From Datura wrightii (lineage: Eukaryota > Streptophyta > Magnoliopsida > Solanales > Solanaceae): a stretch of DNA of 64,000 bases. The stretch lies in NCBI GenBank assembly GCA_035772735.1, contig JASDFA010000019.1, forward strand, positions 39,207,001 through 39,271,000, written 5' to 3'. The position numbers and the translations under genes are program-made. The stretch's first letter is position 1; every line of letters begins with the position of its first letter. Shown here one piece after another: positions 12,026-21,782 of the stretch. Below the pieces are notes generated by a model. That model saw nothing but the letters and a program-made list of their open reading frames with translations, had not been told where the DNA came from and searched no databases.

Positions 12026-14058
12026 ATGTCTCACTCTCCCTCTTCTTCCAAACAAGTGGAAAACCCAGTCTCATCCTCCCCCATTGCGTCTGAAATGCTG
12101 GAATCGACACCCTCATCTACTACTTTTGAAAACCCTTTTTCAAAAACTCCCTTGTCGGCCCCTCAACCACCGTTAGCAGATTTAGACATAGCCTTAACAA
12201 CAGTTTCTAACCCCTCTGGCCCTTTTGATGAATCAACATAACAAAGTTTGGAAAACCCCATATCTGCTACCCCTCTCACCACTCTTCCTCCCTTGAAAAT
12301 CACTTCCTCCGTCATGTCCCGTACAGAAACCCCATCGACTGACCCTATTTATGGTACTTTTGTGGGAAGCTCCATAGTAGAAGAGACAACCCAGGAACCT
12401 AGTTGCACAGTTCCCTCAACTTCCATTGTTGGGTCACTAAAGAAGAACCGATCTAAGGATGATGCATCAGAACCCATCCCTGAAATTTCCTCTCCCTCCG
12501 CTACCCCCACTGTTGTTGCTTCATCGCCTAAATGGGATGGAACTCCCCAACATCTCCACATAATCACAAACTTAGATGCTAGTAGGGGGTGTGAGGATAG
12601 TGAGAATGAACAACCTCTCCTATGGAAAGTTTGGAAGATCACCTCTTGTCCACCAAAGAACCAGTCAGAGGACCTGGTTCGATCACTTCAGACTAGAGCT
12701 TTAGCAAAGAAAATTTTGGATGATGCCCTAAAGGAGAGTCAAGTACAAACTGCAAAGAGGCGAAATCTAAAATGAAAAATGGTCACTAATGAGGAAGATA
12801 TTCAGCCTGATATTGTAGTTGATCAGAAAGATGGAAAACAACAAGGAAAGGATACCCGTGAAAGGGGGAAGGAAAAGAGAACTATTGAAAAAGAACAAGG
12901 GAAAGGGGAAAGTTCTTAGTTCCAGCAAGAAGAAGGCTTAGTCAATTTCAAAAAGAAAGGTGTTGGTTACTCAGAAAAGGAGAAAGCAAGCTCAGGGTGC
13001 ATCAAAAGTTGTTGTGGAGGATCATGCAGAGGAGTACTCTCCCTCCATTTCTCAAGGAAGAATTCATCAGACGAAGGGACCTGGTGCTCCCTCCAAAGTC
13101 AGGTCTCAACCTGAGTCCTCTCTGTGTTTGACAAGAGAGGAAAGACAATGAATTTTGAAGTCACAAAAGGTGTTGCAAGGAAGAGTCTTTGATCCCAAAT
13201 TTATGGACATGGATAGTATGGCTGAATTGGTTGAAATTCTAAACTTTCAAGCATGGAGGCACTTGTTTGTTCCTCCAGTTCCTGCATTGAATGAGTTAGA
13301 TGTTAGAGAGATATTCTATCATGAGATTGAGTTTTCTAAGAACGAAAGGGAGCTCTATAGCAAGGTGAATGGGGTGACATTTATGATGAATGAACAAATG
13401 CTCTGTACCATTCTGAATGTGCCTGATAGAGGGATCTGGTCGGTGGACAATGAATGTGCAAGAAGAAAGTTCATCTCACTCATTTTCAAGTTGGAAAACT
13501 GTATAGGCGAACGCTTCTGAAGAAATAGATGAAGGGGGAATATCAGTTGGTTTTTGAGTTCGTAAACAAGGTTCTTATTCCGAGAACAGAAAAGAGGACC
13601 ATTTCTGGTGTACCTGACTTATTCTTGATGGAAGCCCTTAGTACCTTTCAGCCAATAACTTGGCTGCTGTAATGATTGAGCACATACACAAGATAATGAA
13701 TGTCAAGGATGGTAAGCATGATCTTGCATATGGGTTCCTGCTGAACAAAGTTTTCGAATTCTTCAAGGTTGAATGTGGTCAGGGGATTGCTGGGTCAAAG
13801 AAGCAAATGTTTTCAGTCATAACTCTTGAAGAGTGTGAGTGTGTCTCTAGACGAGGAGGAGTGAAGGGCCAATCTCTTGTGTCGAATTTGATTGCCTCCC
13901 AAGAAAAGTCCACTACAGAAATTGAGCAACTCACATGTTTGCTCACTCAAAAGTAGGTAGAGATTGTGCTCCTTAAGGCCAACCTAGTGGAGGAACCCAA
14001 TCTAGTCTCTGGACTAAAACGAGAAAATGAAGCTCTCAAGGAAGAAGCAAGGAATTGA
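12026..14058 (+). pseudogene. R2 ORF3: envelope-position ORF with a 'plant transposon protein'-like domain
   Basis: The reading starts at 12026 (MSHSPSSSKQVENP). A Ser/Pro/Thr-rich region of about 250 codons (12026-12775, one stop at 12239) is followed by a Lys/Glu-rich segment, then a frame change near 12917. At 13155-13520 is a globular part containing GRVFDPKFMD, FQAWRHLF, ELDVREIFYHEIEF, VNGVTFMMNEQML and ILNVPDRG. This pattern resembles the 'putative plant transposon protein' domain common in Solanaceae. It resumes at 13540-14058 in another frame with LIPRTEKRT and a C-terminal coiled coil. The position after pol matches the env-like ORF of SIRE elements, but I see no signal peptide or membrane span. 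Function is unknown. Confidence 0.75.
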
Positions 14059-14432
14059 CCAGAAAATTGCTTCATGCTCATGAGAATTTTAATGACTGCA
14101 TCTCAGCTCTCTTGCCCAAACTATTCGGACCATGACCACCTATCTCTTCCCCGTCTCTTCCCTTCTTATGCCCTGATGACTATTTCCCTACCAAACTCTC
14201 TTGTTCCTTTTTGTTATGGCAGTTGCAGCTTGTTTCTATTTAATTCAGTTCTAAGTGTTTTTGTAATACTGACTTGAATGAATTTAATTATATCTGTTGT
14301 TGCCTTGTTTCTATTGTCTATCTCCTTACTTTTCTAATATCTCACTCATGTTGATGTTGCCCCAGTGGCCGTGAGTTATCATATTTGTGCTTTCTTGCTT
14401 ACATTTACTATGGTTCTTTTTAATGATGTCAA

Positions 14433-14540
14433 AGGGGGAAGATTCTCAGCTGGGGGAAGTATGGTAGACAGGGGGGAATGTATAAGGCAGGGGGAATATA
14501 TAAGGCAGGGGAAATATGGTAGGCAGGGGGAATAGGGTGA
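14433..14540 (+). repeat. G-run repeat cluster before the R2 3' LTR
   Basis: About five imperfect copies of a 20-base unit, GGCAGGGGGAATATATAA-like, with six runs of four or more G. It lies between ORF3 and the polypurine tract. Confidence 0.7.
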
Positions 14541-14579
14541 ATTTTTTGCACTTTTGGCAGAAGAAATGGTTGTCCTCTC

Positions 14580-14593
14580 AAAAAGGGAGAAAT
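14580..14593 (+). promoter_or_regulatory. R2 polypurine tract
   Basis: AAAAAGGGAGAAAT directly precedes the 3' LTR start at 14594 and is the expected primer for plus-strand DNA synthesis. Confidence 0.85.
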
Positions 14594-15435
14594 TGTTAGA
14601 TTGCTAGTTTTGATGATGACGAAATCATTCAGGACCTGTTCCCTTATTTCGATCCTCCTGAAGGATTTTCTTTGGCCAGAGTTGGGAGAAAAATATTTTA
14701 CATCTGTAAAAAGTACTTTTTGCAAGAGGTTGGTGAGTGGAAGCAGTGCAGTAGAGCAGCAGCCTTGTCCCAGCAGGTCAAATGTACTAGATCATGGGAT
14801 TGATTTCTTGTTTGATGTGTCCAATACTTATCTTAGTCTTTTGGACAATCAAAGGTATGTTTTTCATAGAGAAAAAGATACACACACTCCTCAAGCATAT
14901 TCCCTATTCTCCAAAGCTGTGACTATCTCGGAAGATTGGAAGATTGGTGCTCGTGTATCCTTGTCCTAGAGCTATTGTTAGAGTTGTGATGTGTTGAGTT
15001 GTAATAGCTAGAAAAACATGAATATTGTGCAAACTGTTTCTTCTTATTTCCTTCAAATGTATTATTGAAGTTGTCAGCTAGAGTTAGTTGATAATCGGCT
15101 AGAGTTAGCCTTGTAGTTCCAGTTGGAGTTAGCTGGTAGAGATAGCAATGGAGTCATTGCATTGAACTCTTGTAATAGAGTTGTTGCAAGTGGGAGATTT
15201 AGAGTTTAATCTCTTAGGATTACAAGAGTCTGTAATCACTGTTGCTCAGATCTAGTGGAGTTGTGTGAAATACTACGTAGTAGGTCGTAGTTTTTCTTCC
15301 CTTGAGCAAGGAGGTTTCCACGTAAACATTGTGTGTCATTTCTATTGTTGTTTTACTATTCGTGCATTCTTATTCCGTGCTACCCAGTGAAAGGACCTGG
15401 TCTCAAGTACGGTGGTGGACTCATACAACTTATCA
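14594..15435 (+). repeat. R2 3' LTR
   Basis: 842 bp, TGTTAGATTGC...CTTATCA, the same length as the 5' LTR, followed by target duplication GAATC (15436-15440). Confidence 0.95.
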
Positions 15436-15659
15436 GAATCTTCACATAGAGAGTTGCTACATATATAGATATTATGTGAAGGTTTATGCATATTATTATG
15501 GAAATTTATATGGTATAGCCACTTATGCTATGTTTTTATCATTATTATCTAACGTTTAAAATAATTACTAGTTATAGCTATACTTTGAATTTAATAGTAA
15601 ATAAGAAAAAGAAATCTTCTAATCTCTCAAAATCTCTCGCTCACCTATCTCCTCTCTCC

Positions 15660-15716
15660 TCTCTCGCTCGCTTCTCTCTCTGTCTCTGTCTCTGTTCCCC
15701 CCTCCCCCCCCCCCCT
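15660..15716 (+). repeat. CT microsatellite with C-run
   Basis: CTCTCTCTGTCTCTGTCTCTG is followed by a run of C broken by a single T; low-complexity sequence prone to slippage. Confidence 0.8.
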
Positions 15717-15839
15717 CTTTGAATTTTGAACAAATTTATTTTGACTATATTTTTGTATTTTGAAGGAAAACTTTTTCAGTGAATCTTTGTAATTTATATT
15801 TTCACCTTGATTTTACACCTCCAAATTTGTTTTTGCAGA

Positions 15840-16220
15840 TACATGAGTGATACAAGAGTGAAAATACAAGTGAAATTAGAGCGAATGAATACAATATATG
15901 AGTGATACAAGAGTGAAAATACAACTGAAATTACAGTGAATGAATACAAGTGGTACAATAACGAATGAATAAAAATAAAATTAGAGTGAACGAATATAGT
16001 CCCCTATATTTTCTGTTATTTGTATACTTAAATACATCTTGGATTGTATTAATTGACTAAGTGAATGCATACAACCTATCATGGCTGCATCCATTAAGAT
16101 TGTATACGTTGATACAACTTCAAAGCGAATGAATACCAGTAATACAAACTGGTAACAATTGATATAGTAGAGCAAATGAATACAAGTAATACAAGAGTGA
16201 ATCAGTGCAAGTGAAATTAG
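15840..16220 (+). repeat. Degenerate GAATACAAGTGATACAA repeats
   Basis: The phrase ATACAAGAGTGAAAATACAA and variants of GTGAAATTAGAG and GAATGAATACAA recur about six times, most clearly at 15840-15895 versus 15895-15950. This is a decayed tandem repeat of about 58 bases. Confidence 0.6.
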
Positions 16221-16577
16221 AGAGCAAATAAATACGATCCAATATATTTTTTGTTGTTTGTATTTTTTTATACACCTAAACTATATTCGTCGATACTGAC
16301 TGTATTTGTATGAATACAACAAATACAATCGCATGAGAGAGAAAGACGAGAGAGAAAGAAGGGGGAGAGGCGATTGAAAGAGGAGACAGACAGAGAGGAG
16401 AGAGGGGAGGGGGTGGGGATTAAGAGAGATTAAGAGATTTCAAATAATTGTTAGGAATAATAAAATATTCAATCTATAATATTAATTATAATTCTAATCC
16501 AAATTATAATTATTTATGAAAATTACCCTAATAATACGGATCAAATCCTTTAGCTAGTGAGTGAGGAGGCAACTTAA

Positions 16578-17421
16578 GAGCCTGTTTGGAAAGCCACCTG
16601 ATAATTGAATTTGAGTGTAATTTGGTGTAATTACACAGTTTGGCATGTTTGTTAGGCCAGGTAATTACATGGTCAGTAGGGAATTGGGAGGGTGTAATTA
16701 CACTCTCCAATTCCTAAGGGGGAGGTGAGAATTACAGGTAATTACATGATGTAATTACAATATTACTTTTTAAATTTATTCATTTTTGTTATTATTTTAA
16801 TTTATTTTCCTTATTTCTTCATTTTAATTTCTAGTTTATTTTATAATTTTAATTTTAAGTTTTAAAATATTTTTTTATGTTATTTATCTTTTATTTCCTT
16901 TCTTCTTATTTTCCGACCTTTACTTCTTGTGATTCTATGTATTTGCTCGTATTTATTTATTTTTTATTTTGTAATTTTAAAAAAATACGTTATTATTCTA
17001 ATTTTTGAATTAACAAAGAATTTCATTATTTAATTATGTTATAGACTTGTTTTCATTTTCTTTTAAATTATAAAAGTTGTATTGGAACTTATTTTAAGTT
17101 ATGTTAAAATTTGACACAAGAGTATTATGTTTACTTTTTTAAAAAATATTATATTATATTTTCGATCCTAATTTATTTTTTTAGTAGTATTGACTTGTTA
17201 TTTCACATTGCATGTCATTCATTTTTTAGTTAGAATTGATAGATTAGTATTTGTCAAATATTTGAATAATTTTACGATATTATTATTATAACATTAATAT
17301 ATTTTTTTTCAACATGCATTCTATGATATTCTTAAAAAATATAAATTTTAGTTTTTATAATTAATTAAATTTAAATATTTTAATTTAAAAATATGTATCT
17401 ATTATTTTTTAATCATATTAG

Positions 17422-17468
<47 letters not shown>

Positions 17469-17763
17469 TATTATATTTTTTTAGAGATAATATGTATCTT
17501 AAATACTTAATTTAATATTATTTATAAAGACATATATTTGTCAAATATTATTTTTTGATAATTAACTTTTATTTTTAAAAATTAATCTAACTGCGTAATT
17601 ATACTTGTGCAACCAAACAGTACACTTGTAATTATACTGTAATTACATCATGAAAAACAAACAGGTCATCGTAATTACTTTACTATGTAATTAATAAATT
17701 TTGTAATTAATATCATAGTAATTACACCAATTTTAATTACACAATAACTTTTCAAACAGACCC
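16578..17763. mobile_element. Tourist-like (PIF/Harbinger-type) non-autonomous element, 1.19 kb
   Basis: The left end GAGCCTGTTTGGAAAG is inverted at the right end (CTTTTCAAACAGACCC with few mismatches). Direct TAA flanks both ends (16575-16577, 17764-17766), fitting the TWA duplication of PIF/Harbinger. Subterminal regions are full of GTAATTAC motifs in both orientations. The interior is AT-rich and includes an (AT)n run at 17425-17464. There is no transposase. Confidence 0.65.
17425..17464. repeat. (AT)n microsatellite
   Basis: About 20 uninterrupted AT dinucleotides inside the Tourist-like element. Confidence 0.95.
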
Positions 17764-17969
17764 TAAATCTTTTAACTTCTGCGAATTTCTAGAACTCTTG
17801 TGATGAATTATTCATTATCCTAGGACTTAGCATTAAAAAAAAAAAGGATGAAGTGGGTTTATTAATACTTTTGTGTGACGGTCGAAACCTTTTCAATTAG
17901 TGACTTATATTAGTTTCATATTGTTATCTAGATTAATTTTATTACTTATTCCAAGTGACTAATCTCCTA

Positions 17970-18092
17970 GACTTTCTATAACAACTCTAACATCTCAATA
18001 TAATTTTATCGGGGGAGGGTAGGATATATGTCAATCTTATTACTATCTTAAGAATGAAAAAATTACTTTCGCTAGACCCTCGACTTTAAAAA
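17970..18092 (-). mobile_element. Decayed TS/SolS-type SINE fragment
   Basis: In minus-strand sense it reads GTCGAGGGTCTAGCGAAAG, then a diverged segment, then CATATATCCTACCCTCCCCC and a GGGATTACACTGGGT-like tail. From memory this order matches the 3' half of Solanaceae TS/SolS SINEs (TCTATCGGAAACAGCC ... TACACTCTACCCTCCCCAGA). The Pol III boxes are not recognisable, so it is a fragment. Confidence 0.5.
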
Positions 18093-18670
18093 AAATAGAT
18101 AACCTCATAGATTTTCTATTTTTATAAATTGTGAATACTTAATATGTACTATCTATTTAATGTGAGTATATGTATTCTTATATGTGAAGAGTACAATATC
18201 TAAGAATGTAATTGTGAAAAAAATTTCACTGTAGTAAATTTTCGAGAGGATATTTTTATTGCGAATTCAATATACTTCTTTTGATGGATAAATTCTAGAA
18301 CTATAGGATGCTCATAATACACAATGGAAGATAAAAGAAGTTCATGATAAATTTATTTACATCTAAAGATTAGATTTCAAGACAAATCTGATACGAGAGT
18401 TGTAGTTCAAATTTCTTCGACGCTAGGAAGAATCTATGTGTATCCACACTGAGAATGAACTTTGTTATCAACTCCTTAATCAATAGAACTCGCAAACAAA
18501 TTAGATTAAGAATATTGTGTTGAAATTTTTCTCAAAAATCTCAACTCACAATAAACGGAACAAGAAAATAATTCTCTTGCTAATAATATTTTCTCTCTTG
18601 ATCAGGCGTAGTACTCACATACTTTCAATAAATTATTTTTCCCATAAGAACCTTCTTATAATTAATTGCT

Positions 18671-18700
18671 ACTAGTCTTAGTGTACGCGTCTATGCGTTT
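18671..18700 (-). mobile_element. Helitron-like 3' end motif, copy 1
   Basis: ACTAGTCTTAGTGTACGCG followed by a short GC stem-loop. In minus-strand sense this is a hairpin followed by CTAAGACTAG, similar to plant Helitron 3' ends (hairpin, then CTRR). A second copy is at 20385. Confidence 0.3.
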
Positions 18701-19231
18701 CCCTCATATTAATAAGAATAATTATTTTTAAATAGTATTAATAATATTTAAAAGATATGTTTGTGTAACAATATAAAATTTAGAAATAAAATTATGAATT
18801 TCAAATTTATAAATAATTATGTTTAATAGTTTGATCAAATCCAATAGTTCTTTCTTCGGTTTGTTATAATACTTGTTTCAATTAACAAAAACATTATAGA
18901 AATAGCGTTTGATTGAAAAGTAAAAAAATCATTCACTTTTACATGAGCATTTAAATGCATGCATTATATGTATAATTCATGTTAATTATTATAAAATTTT
19001 TATTACTACACTATTAATAAATTAACATTTAATATAAATATTAGCATTACGAAGACACATTATAATACAAAGTTGGATAGTAGTATAGAACATATAGTAT
19101 AAGTTATTTATTTAAACAATTAGCACTTACAATTGTATTGTAAGTTATTACTGACTTATTTTGGCACTAATAATTTGACATCATATTACAAACATATTTA
19201 TTTATTTGTAATTGGCCATCTCATCAAAATT
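18701..19231. other. AT-rich stretch without recognisable features
   Basis: I see no coding signal, repeat boundary or RNA gene here; composition is strongly AT-rich like the rest of 16500-20400. Confidence 0.6.
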
Positions 19232-19338
19232 AGTGGAAATAACCATTAATGTTTGCATTGGCGTAAACTGTCTATATTACATTCCTTGGGATGTGATCCT
19301 TAACGCAGGATGCTTTATGCACTGAGATGTCCTTTTTT
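19232..19338 (+). mobile_element. Au-type SINE 3' fragment
   Basis: The order GTGGAAATAACCATTAATG, TTTGCATTGG, TGTCTATATTACATTCC, TTGGGATGTGATCC, AACGCAGGATGCTTTATGCA, CTGAGATGTCCTTTTTT follows, with point changes, the widespread plant Au-type SINE as I remember it. That element has a GTGGAAACAGCC start after the B box and a GCAGGATGCTTTGTGCACC end before a T tail. The upstream Pol III promoter is missing. Confidence 0.55.
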
Positions 19339-19876
19339 CATATTGTATTTTTAAAAATCTGAAAATAAGATTGATTTGCATTATAAATACAATTTTATTT
19401 AACGTGTAAATTATTTCTTAAAAGATAAAATTTTAATCGCTTTTAAATTTAGAAATATTAATATTTTTTATATATTTCAAATAAGAAAGGATTTAATACA
19501 TATTTAGATAATTTTAAAATTCCAAATATCAGACAAATAATTAACTAAGTACTTTGTCAAGTGTGAACTCCATTTTTAAAAAGGTAAAAATGTGAATGAT
19601 ATTATGCAATGAAGCTTTGTACTTTAAACATTTGGTAATAATTTAATTTTAAATTTTCATTTCACCCTTTATGAAATGATTTCAACTCATTTTTCTTTTT
19701 TTTATTTATTCCTATCTCTTAATCTACATGTCTAGTCAAACATCTTCACATAAATTGAAATGGAAGAATTAATATCGATTTACCTAAAAATAGTGAATAA
19801 CAAGAGCACTCGAATAATTGAAACAACTTAAAGTATGTTGTTTCTATATAGATATTTTTTATTATACATTTTTTTC
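19339..19876. other. AT-rich stretch without recognisable features
   Basis: Nothing beyond AT-rich low-complexity sequence is visible. Confidence 0.55.
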
Positions 19877-19887
19877 GAAGAAGAAGA

Positions 19888-19919
<32 letters not shown>

Positions 19920-19946
19920 AAGAAGATGATGATGAAGAAGAAGAAA
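19877..19946 (+). repeat. Compound trinucleotide microsatellite (GAA)n(GTA)n(GAA)n(GAT)n
   Basis: Runs of GAA, GTA, GAA, GAT and GAA follow each other. The 67-codon open frame across it (poly-Glu/poly-Val) is a product of the repeat, not a gene. Confidence 0.95.
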
Positions 19947-20384
19947 AGAAAGAATTCAATATATTAATGCATAATAAATTACACTCTTTACTTTATTTTC
20001 TCATACCACAAGTTAGAAAACTTGTGATGGATAATTAGTAAATTTAATAAATAAAGAATAAATATAAGTTAACAAAATTGTAATTGATTTTAAAATCTTA
20101 AACATTGGGACTTTTAATATAATTCAAATAAGGAAAGATTTAAGAATTAAAATTTTAGTCAATTTTAAAATACCAAATATTAGGAGTTGTTACCTTTTAC
20201 GAATAAATAAAAATTTAATATCTGTAACTTTATTTATTTCAAAGGGTTAAATATTATGATAGTAATTAAACAATAATTATTTAAAAAAAATAGTAAATGA
20301 CAATTTTGTCTATTGCAGAGTCTTTTAATGAAGAGCAAAAAGATCAATCATTATTTTTAAGGGTTTTCACACTTTTAATATAGG

Positions 20385-20412
20385 ACTAGTATTAGCGTAC
20401 GCGCCTCACGTG
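20385..20412 (-). mobile_element. Helitron-like 3' end motif, copy 2, cut by element F
   Basis: ACTAGTATTAGCGTACGCGCC resembles the motif at 18671 and is interrupted at 20413 by the F LTR. Confidence 0.3.
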
Positions 20413-21782
20413 TGTCATGACCCAAATAGCCGTGATTGGCACCCACACTAACCCTTGGTGGGAGAACCAATGAATTCTGATACTACCCCCAAAATGAAAC
20501 ATGCAAAAAGGTAAAAAGCGATATTTAATTATTGAAACAAACTTCACAACATAAATCAAACACTTAAAATCGACACTACTAAATAATACCCAAGACCTGA
20601 AAGTCACTGCACAAGACGTTTGTTTATAACTCTAACTATGTTTAAAAACTAAGAACAACATAAAACATAAGATCCGGAAGAGAAGGACATCTTCAAACGG
20701 AGAAGTGAACTGCGTCCTCATATACTCACCTTCTCAAACTGTGAAACTGCTGGTTCACAGATGAGGGCGTGAAAAATTATTGGGCTCAAACTCTGCACTC
20801 AGAAAAGAATGTAGGAGTAGGGTCACTACGTAACACGGTACTAGTAGGCATCATCGTCTGACCTTACATAATAATATATAATCAAAGCAAAAGTGATATA
20901 AAAAGAGTTCATAACATCATACAGAAGCACAAAACCATTTTATGAACACTAGCTCTACTCAGGTAACAGCCGACCTACTCATTGGATTAAGCCTCTTGCT
21001 GCAGCGGTCTCACCGCGGCGGAAGAAGTTCTGCTGTAGCGGCACTGCCTTAGGTAGTAGCTCGACTTAGCTTCTCCTTCAATAGTTCATTCATTCATCAA
21101 CTCAATATTCACATAGTTTCAACAATTCACCATCCCTTTACATTAAATTCAGACATAGAAGTCTAGATCAAAATTGATACAACTCACATTTGCAAATCGG
21201 ATTCAATAGTTAGTCTTAAGAAAAATAACTCTACTTAAAACGCATAACCAGAATACATCTAGCAACCAGATTCATGTCTTTTATTTCATATTTCATTACA
21301 TAGTCTGAACTATCCAATAACCACTTAGCACGTTCTGCATTCATTCAACACTATCCAATAACCACTTAGTACGTTCTGCATTCATTCATACACATAATTA
21401 TAATGCGACAAGAACAAAGTAAAACATATGGTGGCATGTGGGGCTCACACCTCCGCCACGTCCCCATTATCACTAAATTCACAACTTAGTGTACACACAT
21501 GCCAGAGGGTCTTATTTTTTTTCCTTTCAATCATGACTTGCAGGGGACTCTAGAAATCCATGTACTATGCCGGTGTGGCACCCGCTCCCACTCATATGCT
21601 CATCTTAATGCTCCCCTCAGATATGAGCCACTCAAATAAAATTATTCACTCGCCCAGATGCTCCCTTTGGGCTTGAGCCTCTCATTTTAGGATGTAAATT
21701 CTATCATTCATCATTCCCATAAAAAGGAACAGATCAAGTGCATCATTTCATCATACAGGAGGTTACAATCTACTCCTCAAGT
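20413..21782 (-). repeat. F 3' LTR, fragment 1 (3'-terminal part)
   Basis: TGTCATGACCCAAATAGCC at its left end aligns with TGTTACAACTCAAATTACC at 45823, and homology continues to about 47106 of the 5' LTR. It is interrupted at 21782 by E. It holds a cluster of CTGCAGCGG-type motifs at 20998-21044. Confidence 0.9.

Larger units (their letters stand above)
5551..15435 (+). mobile_element. R2: complete SIRE-like Ty1/copia retrotransposon with extra ORF3
   Basis: This is a full-length 9885-bp element: LTR 5551-6392, primer site, gag, pol (PR, IN, RT, RH), a 516-bp gap, ORF3, a purine tract and LTR 14594-15435. The five-base target duplication GAATC is exact at 5546-5550 and 15436-15440. Both LTRs are 842 bp and differ at roughly 9 percent of positions by eye, so the insertion is not recent. 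The large gag with a coiled-coil linker and the additional ORF after pol fit the SIRE/Maximus lineage. All ORFs carry stops or frameshifts, so the copy is not autonomous. Confidence 0.95.
15440..16535. mobile_element. Putative non-autonomous DNA element with CT/GA inverted arms
   Basis: A pyrimidine-rich arm (15600-15716, TCTAATCTCTCAAAATCTCTC then CT runs and a C-run) is mirrored by a purine-rich arm (16330-16440, ending AGAGATTAAGAGATTTC), so the two can pair. Between them, 15840-16220 repeats a degenerate GAATACAA / GTGATACAAGAGTGAAAATACAA theme. The outer AT-rich flanks (TATAGCCACTTATGC and its surroundings) look like the ends of a Mutator-like or MITE family, but I could not fix termini or a target duplication. 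No coding content. Confidence 0.4.

Noticed and set aside
12026..14058. Envelope glycoprotein in the extra ORF of R2
   Set aside because: No signal peptide, membrane span or glycoprotein-like Cys pattern is visible; only the position is env-like.
19835..20038. 67-codon open frame with poly-Glu and poly-Val
   Set aside because: It is entirely a product of the GAA/GTA/GAT microsatellite.
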